Positions 10,651-22,429 of a stretch of DNA of 64,000 nt are shown one piece after another. The stretch covers positions 107,975,933 through 108,039,932 of the forward strand of contig OZ035960.1 of assembly GCA_964034945.1 (NCBI GenBank), written 5' to 3'. Both the position numbers and the translations under genes were made by a program. The stretch comes from Chrysopilus asiliformis. Lineage: Eukaryota > Arthropoda > Insecta > Diptera > Rhagionidae. The notes beneath the pieces are model-generated. The model saw only the letters and a program-made list of their open reading frames with translations, had not been told where the DNA came from and did not search any database. Numbering within the stretch: position 1 is the first letter of the stretch; every line of letters begins with the position of its first letter.

Positions 10651-12010
10651 CCGAATCACTGAAAATTTCCATTCAATCTCAATCTTTTGATCAAAATGTG
10701 GAATTAAAATGGAAGTTCCATCCGAGTGAATTCCTTTGGACCTTTTTTGTATCATATCGACTTGATGAATGGCGATTAAAAGGACATCCAGGCGATTTCG
10801 TTTTTAATTTCCGGACTGATGCGGACAACATGCTTGAATGTAACACGATTAAACCGAACACAATCAGTTTCCATGTGGAATTCAATGGCGAGAATTTGAA
10901 TCCCTCCAGCCACAAGGATATGCGATCCTTGTGTATAGTTTAACTAAACTGGAACCCGATTTTGACCTAAAAAACTGATTCTATCTGGATGTGGCAGACT
11001 ATCAGCCGAAACGAGTTCCGGAACGAATGCCTTTGTGTTTTGTGGCGCGCAGTTCAGGATGCCACCAAATAACTTGAACGAAATTCACCCGGATCTGTCA
11101 CAAGCATTATGCTTGTTAACATCGGTCTTGATGGAAAATTTTTCCCGGTTCCCCAGGACTATTGTGAGGCCGTTGGCGGTACCGAATGAGAAGTGATTGA
11201 AATTTTCTATATTCGCAGTTGAAAAGAGCAAAAGTTGGGAAAGATCACACAATTCACCCGGAGAGACAAGTCCTTTAGCGTGGAAGAAAAAAATAACGTA
11301 AAGGATTTTTTTTGACAGGATAATAATAATTTATCATGTCGAGCAGACAGACCCACAACGGTGTCCTGACCATCGCTTAATATCCACTGCTTAGTTTAGT
11401 CCTAGCCACAGTCGACATTTGACCAAGGATTAAGTAAATTGCGAAACCTTTGACACAATTGCGAGTTCATCCCTTTTGCTATGGCCGAAGAAATGCAGAA
11501 ATCGCTTTGGGGGATTTTTCCGGGAAATTCCATTTCTACTGCATGAAAAGTAATTTTCCGAGGGAAACGAATGCCAGCCAGACATCGCGGCGTCGTCGTT
11601 GTTATGGTCGCAATGACCTTTCCACAAGTTATGAATATGAAGTGGAAAACTAAAATCCGTTTTCCTGGTGGGCGTACAGTTATTTATCTCAGTTGCAGCT
11701 TAACGGATTACTGTGGCGAACAATTCCAGTAGCAATTTCGATTTTAGTTTCGCCCAACACTATTTTGAGGGTGTTTTTTCCTGCCACCCCAACGCCATTG
11801 TTCCGAAACGATTGCCAAGCATTCTCGGCTTCGTCCTTTTTTTTGGAAATGAGCTTGCGTCCTTTGACTTTTGTTCAGCTGGGGATGGTGAACAGATATA
11901 AACCGAAAGCGATTGCATTTTTATGAACCTCATAACGTTATTACGCCATCCAATTACGACAAGTCGGAGATTCTCGTTAAGATATCGTCCTTGCACTTCA
12001 GCTAACAGGA
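10650..12010 (+). pseudogene. Decayed coding-like stretch, identity unknown
   Basis: The longest piece (about 10650-10940) is an open frame whose peptide has protein-like composition, for example LDEWRLKGHPGDFVFNFRTD. Further protein-like segments follow in shifted frames, such as VPERMPLCFVARSSG near 11010-11055 and DGKFFPVPQDYCEAVGGTE near 11130-11190. Stops and frameshifts lie between them. More short open segments continue to about 12000. I do not recognise the family. It could be a dead gene copy, an old transposable-element remnant or chance. Confidence 0.25.
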
Positions 12011-12314
12011 CTCCAAGATAGCAAGCAACCCCAACTTAATTCATTTTATGGGCGAATAAAAATCTGGGACAACGTTCAACCGAGTCTGATTTGCCGATTT
12101 TGGAATAAGTTACTGTGAAAAATTAATGTTAATATTTTTAGTATCGATTTATGGTTATTTCGCAATCTAGAAGCGTTATGAAAGATTTTGATGAGAACTA
12201 AAAGTAATCTTGTTAAATGGGGGGTTTTTTGTATTAATTTCTTTAAACGCGGATTGAAGAATTTCTGATTAAAAATAAAAAGATGTGTTGTGAACATCAC
12301 ATAATCTTCTTATA

Positions 12315-12410
12315 CCGGAATTTCTGTGTGAGGACTACATTTTGGAGTGTAAAGAACGCAAGGATGGATTCTTTACACCCCAAAATTTAGGCCTCACAGA
12401 CAAATTCCGG
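12315..12410. repeat. 96-bp foldback sequence
   Basis: CCGGAATTTCTGTGTGAGGA at the left is answered by CCTCACAGACAAATTCCGG at the right. The arms continue into TTTTGG[A/G]GTGTAAAGAA, giving an almost complete 40-bp stem around a 12-nt loop. It is probably a small non-autonomous DNA transposon. No clear target duplication is seen. Confidence 0.7.
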
Positions 12411-12439
12411 TTTCTGTCAAAAGATCCAGTATTTTATGG

Positions 12440-13170
12440 GGTTTATTCTTTTTTCCCCCCGACGGAACGGAGAGGATAACGGATTTTCTAAAAGCTTTGA
12501 TTGAGCTTGCTTTTGTATCACACTTTTTGTCTGTCTGTCAGGGTCAAATCTTGTAATATAATTTTAAACCACTTCCAAAAAAAAATCTCATCTGGGAGAC
12601 TTGGGGTCTCTAAATTCTATTCTGACGTTAAGAAGTCTGTAAGGATAACGGAAAATCCTGTTAGGATAACGTGATTAAACTTTTCCTCAAATTTCTGAAA
12701 TTTCTAATGTTAAGAAGTCTGTTTCAAATATCATAAATTTCTAATGTTAAGAAGTCAAATTTCTGATAAGAAGTCTGTAAGGACAACGAAAGGCTTTATA
12801 AGGATAACGGGATAATTCCTTTCCTCAAATTTTCCGGAAAAGCCTGATCTGGTGGTTTTGGGGCTCGCTGCATTCTATTCTGACGTTAAGAAGTCTGTAA
12901 GGATAACGGAAGATTCTATTAGGATAACGTGATTATCCTTTTCCTCAAATTTTCCGGAAAAAAATTTCATCTGGGGGTTTTTGGGATCCCTGACTTCAAT
13001 TGTGGCATTAAAAAGTTCGTAAGGATAACGAATGGTTCTGCAAGGATAACGTGATTATGGTTTTCCTCAAATTTACCAAAAAAAACTCATCTAGGGGTTT
13101 TTGGCGGATTCTGACATAAAGAAATCTGTAAGGATACCGGAAGGTCCTGCAAGGATATTGCGATTATATT
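12440..13170. repeat. Tandem array of the 'GTAAGGATAACG' repeat family
   Basis: It starts with a TTTGTCTGTCTGTCAGGGTC lead. Four or more modules of about 120-140 bp follow, each containing AAGAAGTCTGTAAGGATAACG, TTTTCCTCAAATTTTCCGGA and CATCTGGGGGTTTTTGGG (with variants). Single copies of this module occur elsewhere in the window (19.7, 34.4, 37.9, 53.8 and 63.0 kb). Confidence 0.75.
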
Positions 13171-13187
13171 TTTCATTTTGGATTTTT

Positions 13188-13277
13188 GAGTGCTGTGTAT
13201 CAGAGATAAAAGCGAGATAAAAGCATAAAAAATAACTTAAATATTTATTTCGCTTTTATGTATGATACACAGTGCCC
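13188..13277. mobile_element. 90-bp foldback MITE (GGGCACTGTGTATCA family), copy 1
   Basis: The ends are GAGTGCTGTGTATCAGAG and the inverse GATACACAGTGCCC, with arms continuing into ATAAAAGCG. It is flanked by T and A runs. The element at 51856-51945 has the same ends and exactly the same length. Confidence 0.8.
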
Positions 13278-13283
13278 AAAAAA

Positions 13284-16135
13284 TTATTGTTTCCTTTTTA
13301 ATGGATTTTTTAAATAAGCTTTTTTAAAAAAAAAATTTTTTTTTGACTATGAAAATCATCATAAATCAAAGAAAGTTTTTTCAGAAAAAAAGGAAAATTC
13401 GTTACACAAAAGACCCACTCAAAAGTTAATCAAATTTCGTCTTATTACAAAAAATCATATAAATTTATACGGCCCAAGAAACATCTCCAAATCCTTTTCC
13501 ATTCATTCTTGAAACGGGTGAAATCTAATATTTTTGGCATCAATCCAAAATATTGGATGGATGAGGCTCCTAAGTCATCATCAAGTCCGGATAGTCTCAC
13601 ACAATCAATCTAGGTCTTTGTGCAATTTCTTCTGTACTTGATATCCTTTAACGCTTTTCAAGATTCTTCTCTATATTTGTTGAATATTCACACTGGGACT
13701 GATGATAATTGAGATTTATCCTTTGGACATGGTAACATCTGCTTAACTAAAGCCCTCTTGAAATTGATTACCATGAAATCACGCAAATCCTGTATCCTGT
13801 TGTCCGGCTGGATAGGAAAAGGCGACTGTCACTATTGCATGTAGAAATCGTCTGGATTGGATATCAAGTGAATAAATCCTCTACGTCTTATGGTATTAGT
13901 CAAGTCAATAAGGCGAAGGGTGGATTATTAGATCTGGATGGCACAAAGTTAAGCCGTTCAAGTGGCTGTCGTGTAATTCGAGAAAGAAAAATTACCAAAA
14001 ATTTGTTTAAATACACCAGCAGTAATGCGATTTTAATTATACGTAACATACTTTCGAAATCGATATCAATCTAATAAAAGTTTCAAAAAAAAACCCCCAA
14101 AAGCGATTTTATACAATTTAATCCCCCGTCAATTAAGAAAAACCTTCCCATAAATTTTCATCATGCCAGGAAACTATTCTGAAACACAAAGAGTTCCTTA
14201 ACGGACGATTTAATAAAAACCAATGAAAATTCTTTGAAAAAACCATAATCGCTTAATCCGCAAAATTATTAACCTATATTACGAAAAACGTTTAAAAACT
14301 GCATGCCGTATAGAAACTAAAGGCCATCATGTTCACAGGGCAGGAGCACTGAGTTGTGGTGCAACAATTTTTATTGCTTAATCACTTTCCCGTAGTTCAT
14401 GGAAAGGACATTTTCCGGGATGGAAGAAGCGAATTAAAAACTTTCCACAGTGAATTTTTGCATGGGTTTTTCTTTTTAACTGAGGTTTGATAGAGTTTAA
14501 GTTTTGGCAAATACAAAAAAAAACTTGGGAACAGACAGGAAGAAAGGACATTATTTTTTTTTTTGTTTTATCCTTGCATCCATGCAGGGAAAAAATTCGT
14601 ACACAAAAATAACCCGTCTTTGGTTAGTGTTTTGCTTTTGTTTTTGTTCACATGACAAACTTTTGTAAATCGCTTTAGTCACATTTTGCTCAAAAAAAGC
14701 CAACTTGTTTAGTGTTTTAAAAACTTCAAAAGTTTTTTTCTCTCTTCAGTTTGAAGATGTGAAACACGTTTCAAAAACTGTTGTGATTTTCATAGTTTTT
14801 TTTACAAGAAAAAGAAGGATTATAAAACTATTTGGTAATTTTGTAAGTTTGTACAATAAAAGAGATTTGAAGAAAAAGCAACGCTTATAGTTTTAGCAAG
14901 TTTGAAATTCCGTCTGAGAATTTTTCCCAAGTAACCAAGGGTGGTCATATGACGGTTGCACGACGGTCACACAACCTGGGTTGCAAAATATATGGGGTCA
15001 CAAATTGGTTGCTGCAACGTTCCAGCAACGTTACAGTAACGTTACAGTAACGTTGCTACGTCCGTAACTATAGCCACAAAAAAACCTGGGGAAAACGGTT
15101 CAGCCTCCGCCCCCTCTGCCTCCTCTGCTATCTTCGCCACCATCGGCACGGTGCTGCATGGGCCAGTTTTTGTTGATTGCTTGTTTATTATTCAACTGCC
15201 TTAACGTAAACTTCTAGAAATTTAAAACCCAAAAATTAAATTAAAACTAATTGAATTAAATGAAATAAAACAGAGATGCATTTACGTACCAGCAATTGTT
15301 ATTTATCTCGTGTAACTAAATTAAATTATCTACTCGGTAACAATTAGTCCAACCCAACCCCAAAATTAAAACTTCATTTTCACGTCCTGATAACCGTCGT
15401 CTCCCTGATAATCTCTGGGGCGTATAAAACAACAGGAAAGGAGTTTAAAGGATATCTTATACGGAATTCTCCCATTAAACTTTTATAGTATACTCTCTAG
15501 CCAAATAAAGGATGTCATCAAAGGACATTTTATTCTGTTGGCTTTAATGATTCAACGCAGACTTAAGAGTACTTAAAACGTGATACACGTCAGTTAATTT
15601 ATAGTTTTTGTTTGGTATTCGACGAGTGCCTTGACTTCATTGGAAAGCTTTCCGGCCAGTCCAGTAAGCTCCCTCCGTATTGACACAGAAAATTTAAACA
15701 ATTTACTGGAAGTATTTTGAACATTTTATTCAATCAAAACAAATGGAAAGAAGGTTCTAGTAAAATCTTCACCTCTTTTGCCTCGCCGTAGGTGCATAGA
15801 ATTGAGATTTCCTAGCGCTTAGAAATTCCAGTCACGTGGGGTAAAATTGGTTAATTAACCTCGGAGGAGTCCATTCGACTTCTTATCGATGTCGTTCATC
15901 CGGGTTTTTTTTTCTAGATTCTTATTATGTCTTGTGTTATTATTTTCAGTTCCATTTTAGGTTACACAAAAGCAAACTGTAACTTTATTAACATCAGAAC
16001 AGGACAAATGTTGGTTTTTTTTTCAATTTTCCCTTTTAAGCTCCTTTTAAGGACGACCGTTACGATGAAGATCAAAAATGTGACCGTAGATTAAAATCTT
16101 TCTGAAAGATAAAAAAATTACTTTTTTCCGATTAA
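13284..16135. other. Intergenic DNA with a partial foldback copy
   Basis: No gene is recognised. At 14929-14944 the sequence CCCAAGTAACCAAGGG matches the end of the CCCAAG foldback family (10289 and 43736) but no opposite end was found. At about 15020-15055 an 11-bp unit (ACGTTACAGTA) is repeated. Confidence 0.4.
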
Positions 16136-16297
16136 CACATTGACTGTCAGGGCTATCATTTTTGATAGCCAGTGAAAAATGGCACCAAGCTTCATGAAGG
16201 TCCTCGACACTTATTTTCGATTGCCAATCGGTAGACAGGTCTACATGTATTGGCATTTCCTTTAAACATTTGCAAAATTGGTTGGGCAGTCAACGTG
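16136..16297. mobile_element. piggyBac-like MITE, 162 bp, flanked by TTAA
   Basis: The ends are CACATTGACTGTC and the inverse GGCAGTCAACGTG. Both sides are flanked by TTAA (16132-16135 and 16298-16301), the target site of piggyBac transposases. It is too short to code for a transposase. The second member of the class is at 20020-20252. Confidence 0.8.
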
Positions 16298-16661
16298 TTA
16301 AAATGAAAACAATCGATGTGGAAGAGAAATAAAGGGAAATCTGATTTTCTTCCATTAAGTATGGTGAAACGAGTTAAACGCGAAGTAATTCTTACGAATG
16401 GAATTTTTTTTTAAAGTATTCCCTTTCGACGGTAAAATCTGTTAAGAAATTTTAAAATTTTTGTATTATTCAATGGTATGGAGTGAAAAAATTTGATTCT
16501 TCGTAACATTTTCCCAAGAGAATTTGATGAAATAAATGATTATGAAAAATGTAATCACCCCACCTTCATCATAATCCCTTCATTATCAAGGACTCTATCT
16601 ATGCATACTTTCAATTAAATATAGAGGGAATTCACAGTCCTCTTTTAAAATGCGAGTAAAT

Positions 16662-16749
16662 TTACCGCTCGGTAATTCAGTCAAATTTAACAGATTTTTA
16701 CCGAGACGGTAACTTGGTTCATGTAAAAATGAATTACCGGATTCGGTAA
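16662..16749. other. Cluster of three TTACCG-N-CGGTAA palindromes
   Basis: Three copies of TTACCG and CGGTAA face each other with spacers of 2, 3 and 4 nt (16662-16675, 16698-16712 and 16734-16749) within 88 bp. They could be a clustered protein-binding site or part of a small repeat. No promoter or gene was found next to them. Confidence 0.4.
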
Positions 16750-17124
16750 TTGTAGACATGCCTCGAGTCGTGTTTTTCAGCCTCGGTATTCGGTATCAAG
16801 AATCAACCGCGAGTGGCGCTAGTAATGTTTTTAGTTGTCAAATTTTTTCGCTGGTTATCTCATCGGACTGCAATTTTTTTCAATTTTGATAGCCGTTGCC
16901 ACAATAGAAATTCAAAAGAATACATCAAACATGGATTTAAAGGTATGTGATATATTTTACAATCAAATTCGCAGTTCATGATTTGGTCACGTATCAAATA
17001 AAAGCGCTGTTCTCAAATCTGTGCTGTGGGATGTTCACAGCAGAATATTTTCAGTCTTTTAATATTACCGAAAATACAGAATACCGAATACCGAAGAGGA
17101 TTGTGAATACCCTCATAGAGACAA

Positions 17125-17420
17125 ACATAAGAAAAGCTACTATTGCCAGGCCCCAATAGTCAAATACTGTAATTTTTATGACAAAAATCCATTTGTATGG
17201 GATAGGGGCGAGAGATTGGTCCGATTTTGTCCATTCAAGAACTAAGGATGCCATTTACGAGATACGCAACCATACAAGATTTCAAATCTGTAGCTCAGCC
17301 CTTTCGAAAGTTATGATATTCACGGGCAGACAGAAAGACAGACAAACTGACAAATAGACAAACAGACAAATAGACAAACAGACAAATAGCCAGACACACA
17401 CGAAATCAAGCTAAACAAAC
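17125..17420 (+). repeat. GACAG/tandem-core family copy
   Basis: The order of blocks is AAGAAAAGCTACTATTGCCA, GGATAGGGGCGAGAGATTGG, CCATTTACGAGATACGCAAC, and then a degenerate ACAGACAAAC/TAGACAAACAGACAAA run (17326-17395). This is the same order as other copies of the family. No gene is seen. Confidence 0.65.
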
Positions 17421-18369
17421 GCTTTTTAAAAAAGCTACCACCCAATCTACATCCAGAGTAAAAATATACCTTCAAAAGTTTTGGAATGAAAGAAAACTTC
17501 TCTCCGATAACGCCTAAAAATAGGCAACAGAAACTGATTAAAAAATACAATAAAGAAAATTTAAAAAAAAACTCACGGCCCGTGATTTTATTGTGGCTCT
17601 ATTTTAGTGACCCAACATAAAACAAAATTTTAATAAAAAACTGTTTTTGAAAATCAATTTATTCTTTTTGTCCTATAAAATAGAGTCTATATCTAGAAAA
17701 ACTGTCAACCGTAGCGGATAGTTTCTAGAATATCTCAGTTATATTTGCATTAAACGCTCATTTAAAACGCTTCAATTTCATGTCATTCTGCGGAAAATCC
17801 ATTAAAACTCACAAACTCTGTCAAATGCATTCAAAGACGGAAAATGGAAAAAAAATTGGTTTTGTTTGCTGGGAAAATGTTGAATTTTGCAACTAACTCA
17901 CTGCAATTTCGCATCCATGGGTTTATTTTCGCATTTTCCCAAGGTCTTTTTTTTTAAATCGATTTCCTTTTTTTTCAATATAAAAGTATAAAAACAAGAA
18001 TATATCGACTTTTCGTGTATATTTTTATTTAATTTCACTTTGAATTGAATCTGCTTTATGCACAAATTAAATATTTTTGGTTGAAATATGACAAGCACCG
18101 AATTCGCCTTTTGCGGCTTTTACAGTCGTTGAGTATGGAAAATCAGGAAAATGCATTTCCGATTGTGGGAAATTGAAAAAAAAAGACTTTCAATACGGAA
18201 AACAAAAAAAAACGTCACAAAAAGCCAAAATTCAATTCAATCAATTCGAGTTTGTTTACTGCATTTAGTTTTCCATATAGAAAATTTAGTTAGTGCAGTG
18301 AATCGGTATTCGTATTTAAACTGAAATTTTAAAAAAATCATTTGTTTGTCCAAATAAATGCAAATTTTG

Positions 18370-18940
18370 CTGTTTATACCCGTATGGTGAAACCAAAGGG
18401 TATATTAACTTTGCCTTACCGTTTGTAACGCCAAGATCTCGTCATCGCACACAAAAATGAATTACACCAGTGTGTTTAGAATGATGAAAAAAGTAGAATT
18501 TAGCATGTCCGTCCGTCCGTCTGTCTGTCTGTCTGTCCGTCTGTCTGTCTGTCCGTCTGTGGCGCGGATTGCGGGCGCACGGATTGAGCTAGAGACTTGA
18601 AATTTTGCGCAGATTCGTTTTTCGTAAAATGTGAGGCTAAGTTCGTTAGTGGGCAAAAATGGACCATTAGGGGGGGTACCCCGCATACGAACGAAAACGT
18701 TTTTTGCGAATATCTCAAAAACGGTACATCTTATCAAAAAAGTACAAGAACAAAAGTTATTTAGGATATGATTCTACATAAAACTCCCATACATCAAAAT
18801 CCAATTGGAATAAATTTTAAAAAATCTTATTGGAAAGTTTGACTTCAAAGGGGAATTTTGATACAACTGTTCGCTGTTCACTTAAATCACCATACGGGTT
18901 TTCAATAATTGCCAGATTGGCAATTATAGCTTTTGTTATG
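18370..18940 (-). repeat. GACAG/tandem-core family copy, variant with GGGTATATTAACTTTG end
   Basis: It contains CCGTATGGTGAAACCAAAGG, GGGTATATTAACTTTG, the block ACACAAAAATGAATTACACC (also at 44375-44395) and a GTCCGTCTGTCTGTCT run (18507-18560). Family modules CTCAAAAACGGTACATCTTA and ATACATCAAAATCCAATTGG follow. The block ACCATACGGG returns inverted near 18888-18897, next to the family terminus GGCAATTATAGCTTTTGTTA. Confidence 0.65.
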
Positions 18941-20015
18941 TTTTTAATTGAAAGTTGTTTTATTAAAACATGTTGGAATTAAAAATTAAATAAATTTCCA
19001 TAGAAACGTTTTATTGAATTCAACGTGAAGCTTTTTTTTTAACAAATGAAAACCAAATGGAATTATTGGTCGGAAAAACCAACTGCTATAGAAAAAAATT
19101 ATAGACATGAGAATGGAAACAAGGTAAACCCCAAAAACACTGATTTTACAGCTGAGCCTAAAAACATACTAGTGCACTGAACGAAAAAAAGTGCACAATT
19201 GTTATGAATTTGTTCATAAATACTACATATGAAAAAGTTTAAAGTTTTCACGCAATGAATTTATTCATAGTATTTAGGAACAAACGTTCATAGAAAATCA
19301 ATGTCATCATCGACACATTTCCGTCTCTGTGTTTCTAAGTCAGTTTCTCTGTTGACAAATTTCTGTCTCTGTTTATTTTTCTCTCTGAAAAACATTACGT
19401 TCCATTTAATTTCTCTTCCGCATCTAATTTCACAATTTTGAGAAGAAATGGAAACGTCGAATGACAACAATAATATGATATGCAACGAAATAATTGATTT
19501 TCGATGATATTTTACACCAAAATCTCCAAACGAATGAAATTGCTCGGTGGAAGTATTCATGTTGCCTGAAAGAAACTCTTCTTCGCTTCAATATTTTGGT
19601 ATTTTTTGTAAAAAATCTGAAAACGTGGGACTAAAAAAATTTACAAAAACTATGCAAACTAATTTCTAAAAGAAGGTATGATCTCCAAATACGGACTTCA
19701 TGAGTCCAGAATCAGATTGAACGACCCCAGAATCTCCAGATGAGATTTTTTTTCCGGAAAATTTGAGGAAAAAGATAATCTCGTTTCCCTTACAGAACCT
19801 TCCGTTATCCTTACAGACTTCCTGGCAGTTTTGAATTCCTGATTGCTTAAATTGAATTCAACTGAAAAAAATTGTGCTAAATGTTTGATAGTTTACACCA
19901 ATGCTTATAGTAGTTCTTTTCACTTCCTTCAAATGTGATATGCACATTTTTTGCCCTTTTTCACTTGGCTTTTTCAGGCACTTTTTAAGATAGAAAAAAA
20001 TCAAGTGTTGTATTA
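18941..20015. other. Intergenic DNA with one 'GGATAACG' module
   Basis: Nothing gene-like is recognised. At about 19735-19830 there is one inverted copy of the 12.5-kb module: CCAGATGAGATTTTTTTTCC ... CCTTCCGTTATCCTTACAGA. Confidence 0.5.
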
Positions 20016-20019
20016 TTAA

Positions 20020-20252
20020 CACACTAACTGCCACGTCAGTCAAAAAAACCTGACACCTAATTGTACACAACGGCCACAATGAAAATTATTAAAGTGTTCG
20101 CTGCAACCGCAACGATTTTTTGTAGTTGCACACATTTTATGGTAATAAAATAACATTTAGGTATAATTTTGTTTCTTTTTTTCTCTTTGTGCCTTTTTGA
20201 CTGACAACTAAATATTCGAAAAAGGCTTAAAACTGTCGTGGCAGTTAGAGTG
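20020..20252. mobile_element. piggyBac-like MITE, 233 bp, flanked by TTAA
   Basis: The ends are CACACTAACTGCCACG and the inverse CGTGGCAGTTAGAGTG. TTAA flanks both sides (20016-20019 and 20253-20256). The end sequence is similar in layout to the 16136-16297 element (CAC..T.ACTG), so the two probably used related transposases. Confidence 0.85.
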
Positions 20253-20256
20253 TTAA

Positions 20257-21117
20257 TAAGATTTTTTTTTTCAATGTTAAGAAAACGTTCTAAAAATTTT
20301 CTTCGAAACTTTTAAAATGTTTTCCAAGGATTTGTTTATAATTATTTAGAAACGCTTTTCATACGAGAGTTTGTTTTAAATGTTTTCTCAATTTTTCCTG
20401 TAGTAAAAGTTGTGTTTTTCTAACATTTTATATACACAAAGCCCTGTTTGTGACCAAGTAATAAATAGTGTAAGCCAAAAGTCGGGAAATCTATGACCAA
20501 CACTTTAGCTAATTCAGTTCCGCTTTGTTCCTGGTCTCGAATTCATTTAAATTCACTAACGTTAGCATTTTTTCTCTTATATACAAAGTCCATTTTGTTT
20601 GTTTTCCACCCAAAAATCATTTCAATCCAGGCACTTAGTTTTACGACTCTCCGCCTAGTTTGAGGGGAGAATTCCGGATTTTGACCCATAGAACATAAAT
20701 TTTTCATCCCGCAATTTTCCGGCTAAGCCGGAATCCAGAGTCAAACGATTTCATATGGAAGAACGTAGAAAATAAAAGCGAAAATTGCCTCTTAGAATAT
20801 ATGTTTCTAATGTTTGTGGGTGCGGTGGTTTTGTTCTGCATGGAATCCACATTCTGTGGTGTTTCTTCCATCGTAACTTTCCTTTTATATACCATTTTTA
20901 TTTGAAAATTGCGACTTTAAGAAAAAAAGTAGCGGCCGAAGCGTTACCATTTTTTGGTGAAAACTTTATATGTCTATCGAGTGATACGAAATGTTGAACA
21001 AAAGAGGAAAATTTTCTAGCAAACATCAAGAAAAACAGAAACAACTGGAAAGTTGTGAGAAAAATTTATTGGCGAACCTCACGGGCGCCATATTAAACTT
21101 ATTCTGTTTTTCCCACC
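20257..21117. other. Intergenic DNA left of the retrotransposon
   Basis: No gene is recognised. Short open frames lack splice context and recognisable motifs. Confidence 0.4.
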
Positions 21118-21121
21118 AACC
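21118..21121. repeat. Target-site duplication AACC (left)
   Basis: AACC immediately precedes TGTAATGG, and the same AACC follows the other LTR at 33080-33083. A 4-bp duplication is typical of many Ty3/Gypsy integrases. Confidence 0.85.
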
Positions 21122-21685
21122 TGTAATGGACCAAAGGTGACAATAGCTTCTACAATAGCAGGGGTGTAGGTACGGCATACTTTTGGGGCTTAGCTCGCCG
21201 GATGTGGGGGGGTTCTTTCCCTGAATTGCAGAAATGGTCATCACAAATAGTGTACCTACACACACATACTCTCTCATCTTTTTAAGTTACGTTAAAGGGA
21301 TCGGGAAGGGAAATTTATCAACCAGAAATCTGTTTATGCTACATTTCGTGCAGCATCCATTATACTTTCTTGTGTCATCCTAAATTCTGTCAACCTTTCA
21401 CAACATCCACCCACCACCAAAAAAAACGCTCAGCAGATCATTTTAAATTTGCTTATAATCATCTTAATTGATTGTAGAATTATACAAAAAAATAACAATT
21501 AAATAAATAAATTTTAACCTAACGATCGCATATAAAAATTTTCTAATAATTTTAGATCTTTAATAAATAAATAATTTTCAAAAATTTCGAATTATGAAAT
21601 CACTTTCTCCACATATAACTTCGCTTAATTTCGAAGAAACGTTTTAGGTAAAAATTGGGTGAAATTTTAGGGATTTGCTAGCATA

Positions 21686-21880
21686 ATGTGGGCCCACCTT
21701 AGTGCGAGAAAATACTGTATATTTTTTTTAAACAAAACAGGAATTTTATGTGGGTCCAGTTCACAAACGGTAAATTTAAAAAAAATGAAAAAAACGTGGA
21801 AAATTTTTGAGAAATTCTGGAATATGTACGGCGCGATCGATGAAAATCCAGCGGATGAAATCGAAAATGATGGTTTATAG
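21686..21880 (+). CDS. Antisense ORF a within the 3' LTR (64 codons), unrecognised
   Basis: It starts at an ATG in the antisense direction and encodes a basic N-terminal part (KKMKKTWKIFEKFWNMYGAI) and an acidic C-terminus (DENPADEIENDG). Just after its stop, a shifted frame continues the acidic protein-like character (DEISNDAEDYTRFEI). That frame ends at a stop beside an AATAAA hexamer (21940-21945). The two frames may be one interrupted coding sequence. The identical copy in the other LTR is at 30845-31039. No family is recognised. Confidence 0.25.
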   Translation: MWAHLSARKYCIFFLNKTGILCGSSSQTVNLKKMKKTWKIFEKFWNMYGAIDENPADEIENDGL

Positions 21881-22123
21881 ATGAAATTTCTAATGATGCT
21901 GAAGATTATACGAGATTCGAAATAATTGTAACTTATATGAATAAAAGTTGATTTTACAAATTCTTAACAAAAGAAAAAAAAGAACAAACGAAGATAAAAA
22001 AAATCAAACGAACAGAAAAAAAAAACCGGGAAAGCTGCTCAGGCTCCCGCCGTCTAGGTTAGAGCACACCTTCGTGTTCACCTGATGATTTTATCAAATT
22101 TTAGCTAATCACGCACTTAAATT

Positions 22124-22429
22124 TTGCTTAATCTAACCTTACTTGATCAAAGGTTTTGTAATGTGATCGAAACCCTTTTCTTGACCAAAGGTCACTTCTC
22201 AAACCATGTGGTTGAATATATCGATGAAAATCTTCGTCTTTTCCTAGACCGAGCGAATTCTTTTGCAGGCAAGATGATTTTTATTCAATTCCCTGGTGAT
22301 TGCATTTCGCCAAATAGCCGTCACAATCCAAAAAATATGGGAAGAAAATCTTCGCAGCCTCAAATGGGAAATTTTCGACGATCAGATCTATTCCTGGGCG
22401 CTATACGAAAAATAACTTTTATTACCTAA
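22124..22429 (+). CDS. Antisense open frame b within the 3' LTR (~100 codons), unrecognised
   Basis: The frame is open for about 101 codons without an ATG at its start. It contains the stretch KGHFSNHVVEYIDENLRLFL and a basic serine-rich tail (MGRKSSQPQMGNFRRSDLFL). Its stop codon overlaps an AATAAA hexamer (22429-22434). It could be a last exon read antisense to gag-pol, or chance. The identical copy in the other LTR is at 31283-31588. Confidence 0.22.
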   Translation: MLNLTLLDQRFCNVIETLFLTKGHFSNHVVEYIDENLRLFLDRANSFAGKMIFIQFPGDCISPNSRHNPKNMGRKSSQPQMGNFRRSDLFLGAIRKITFIT

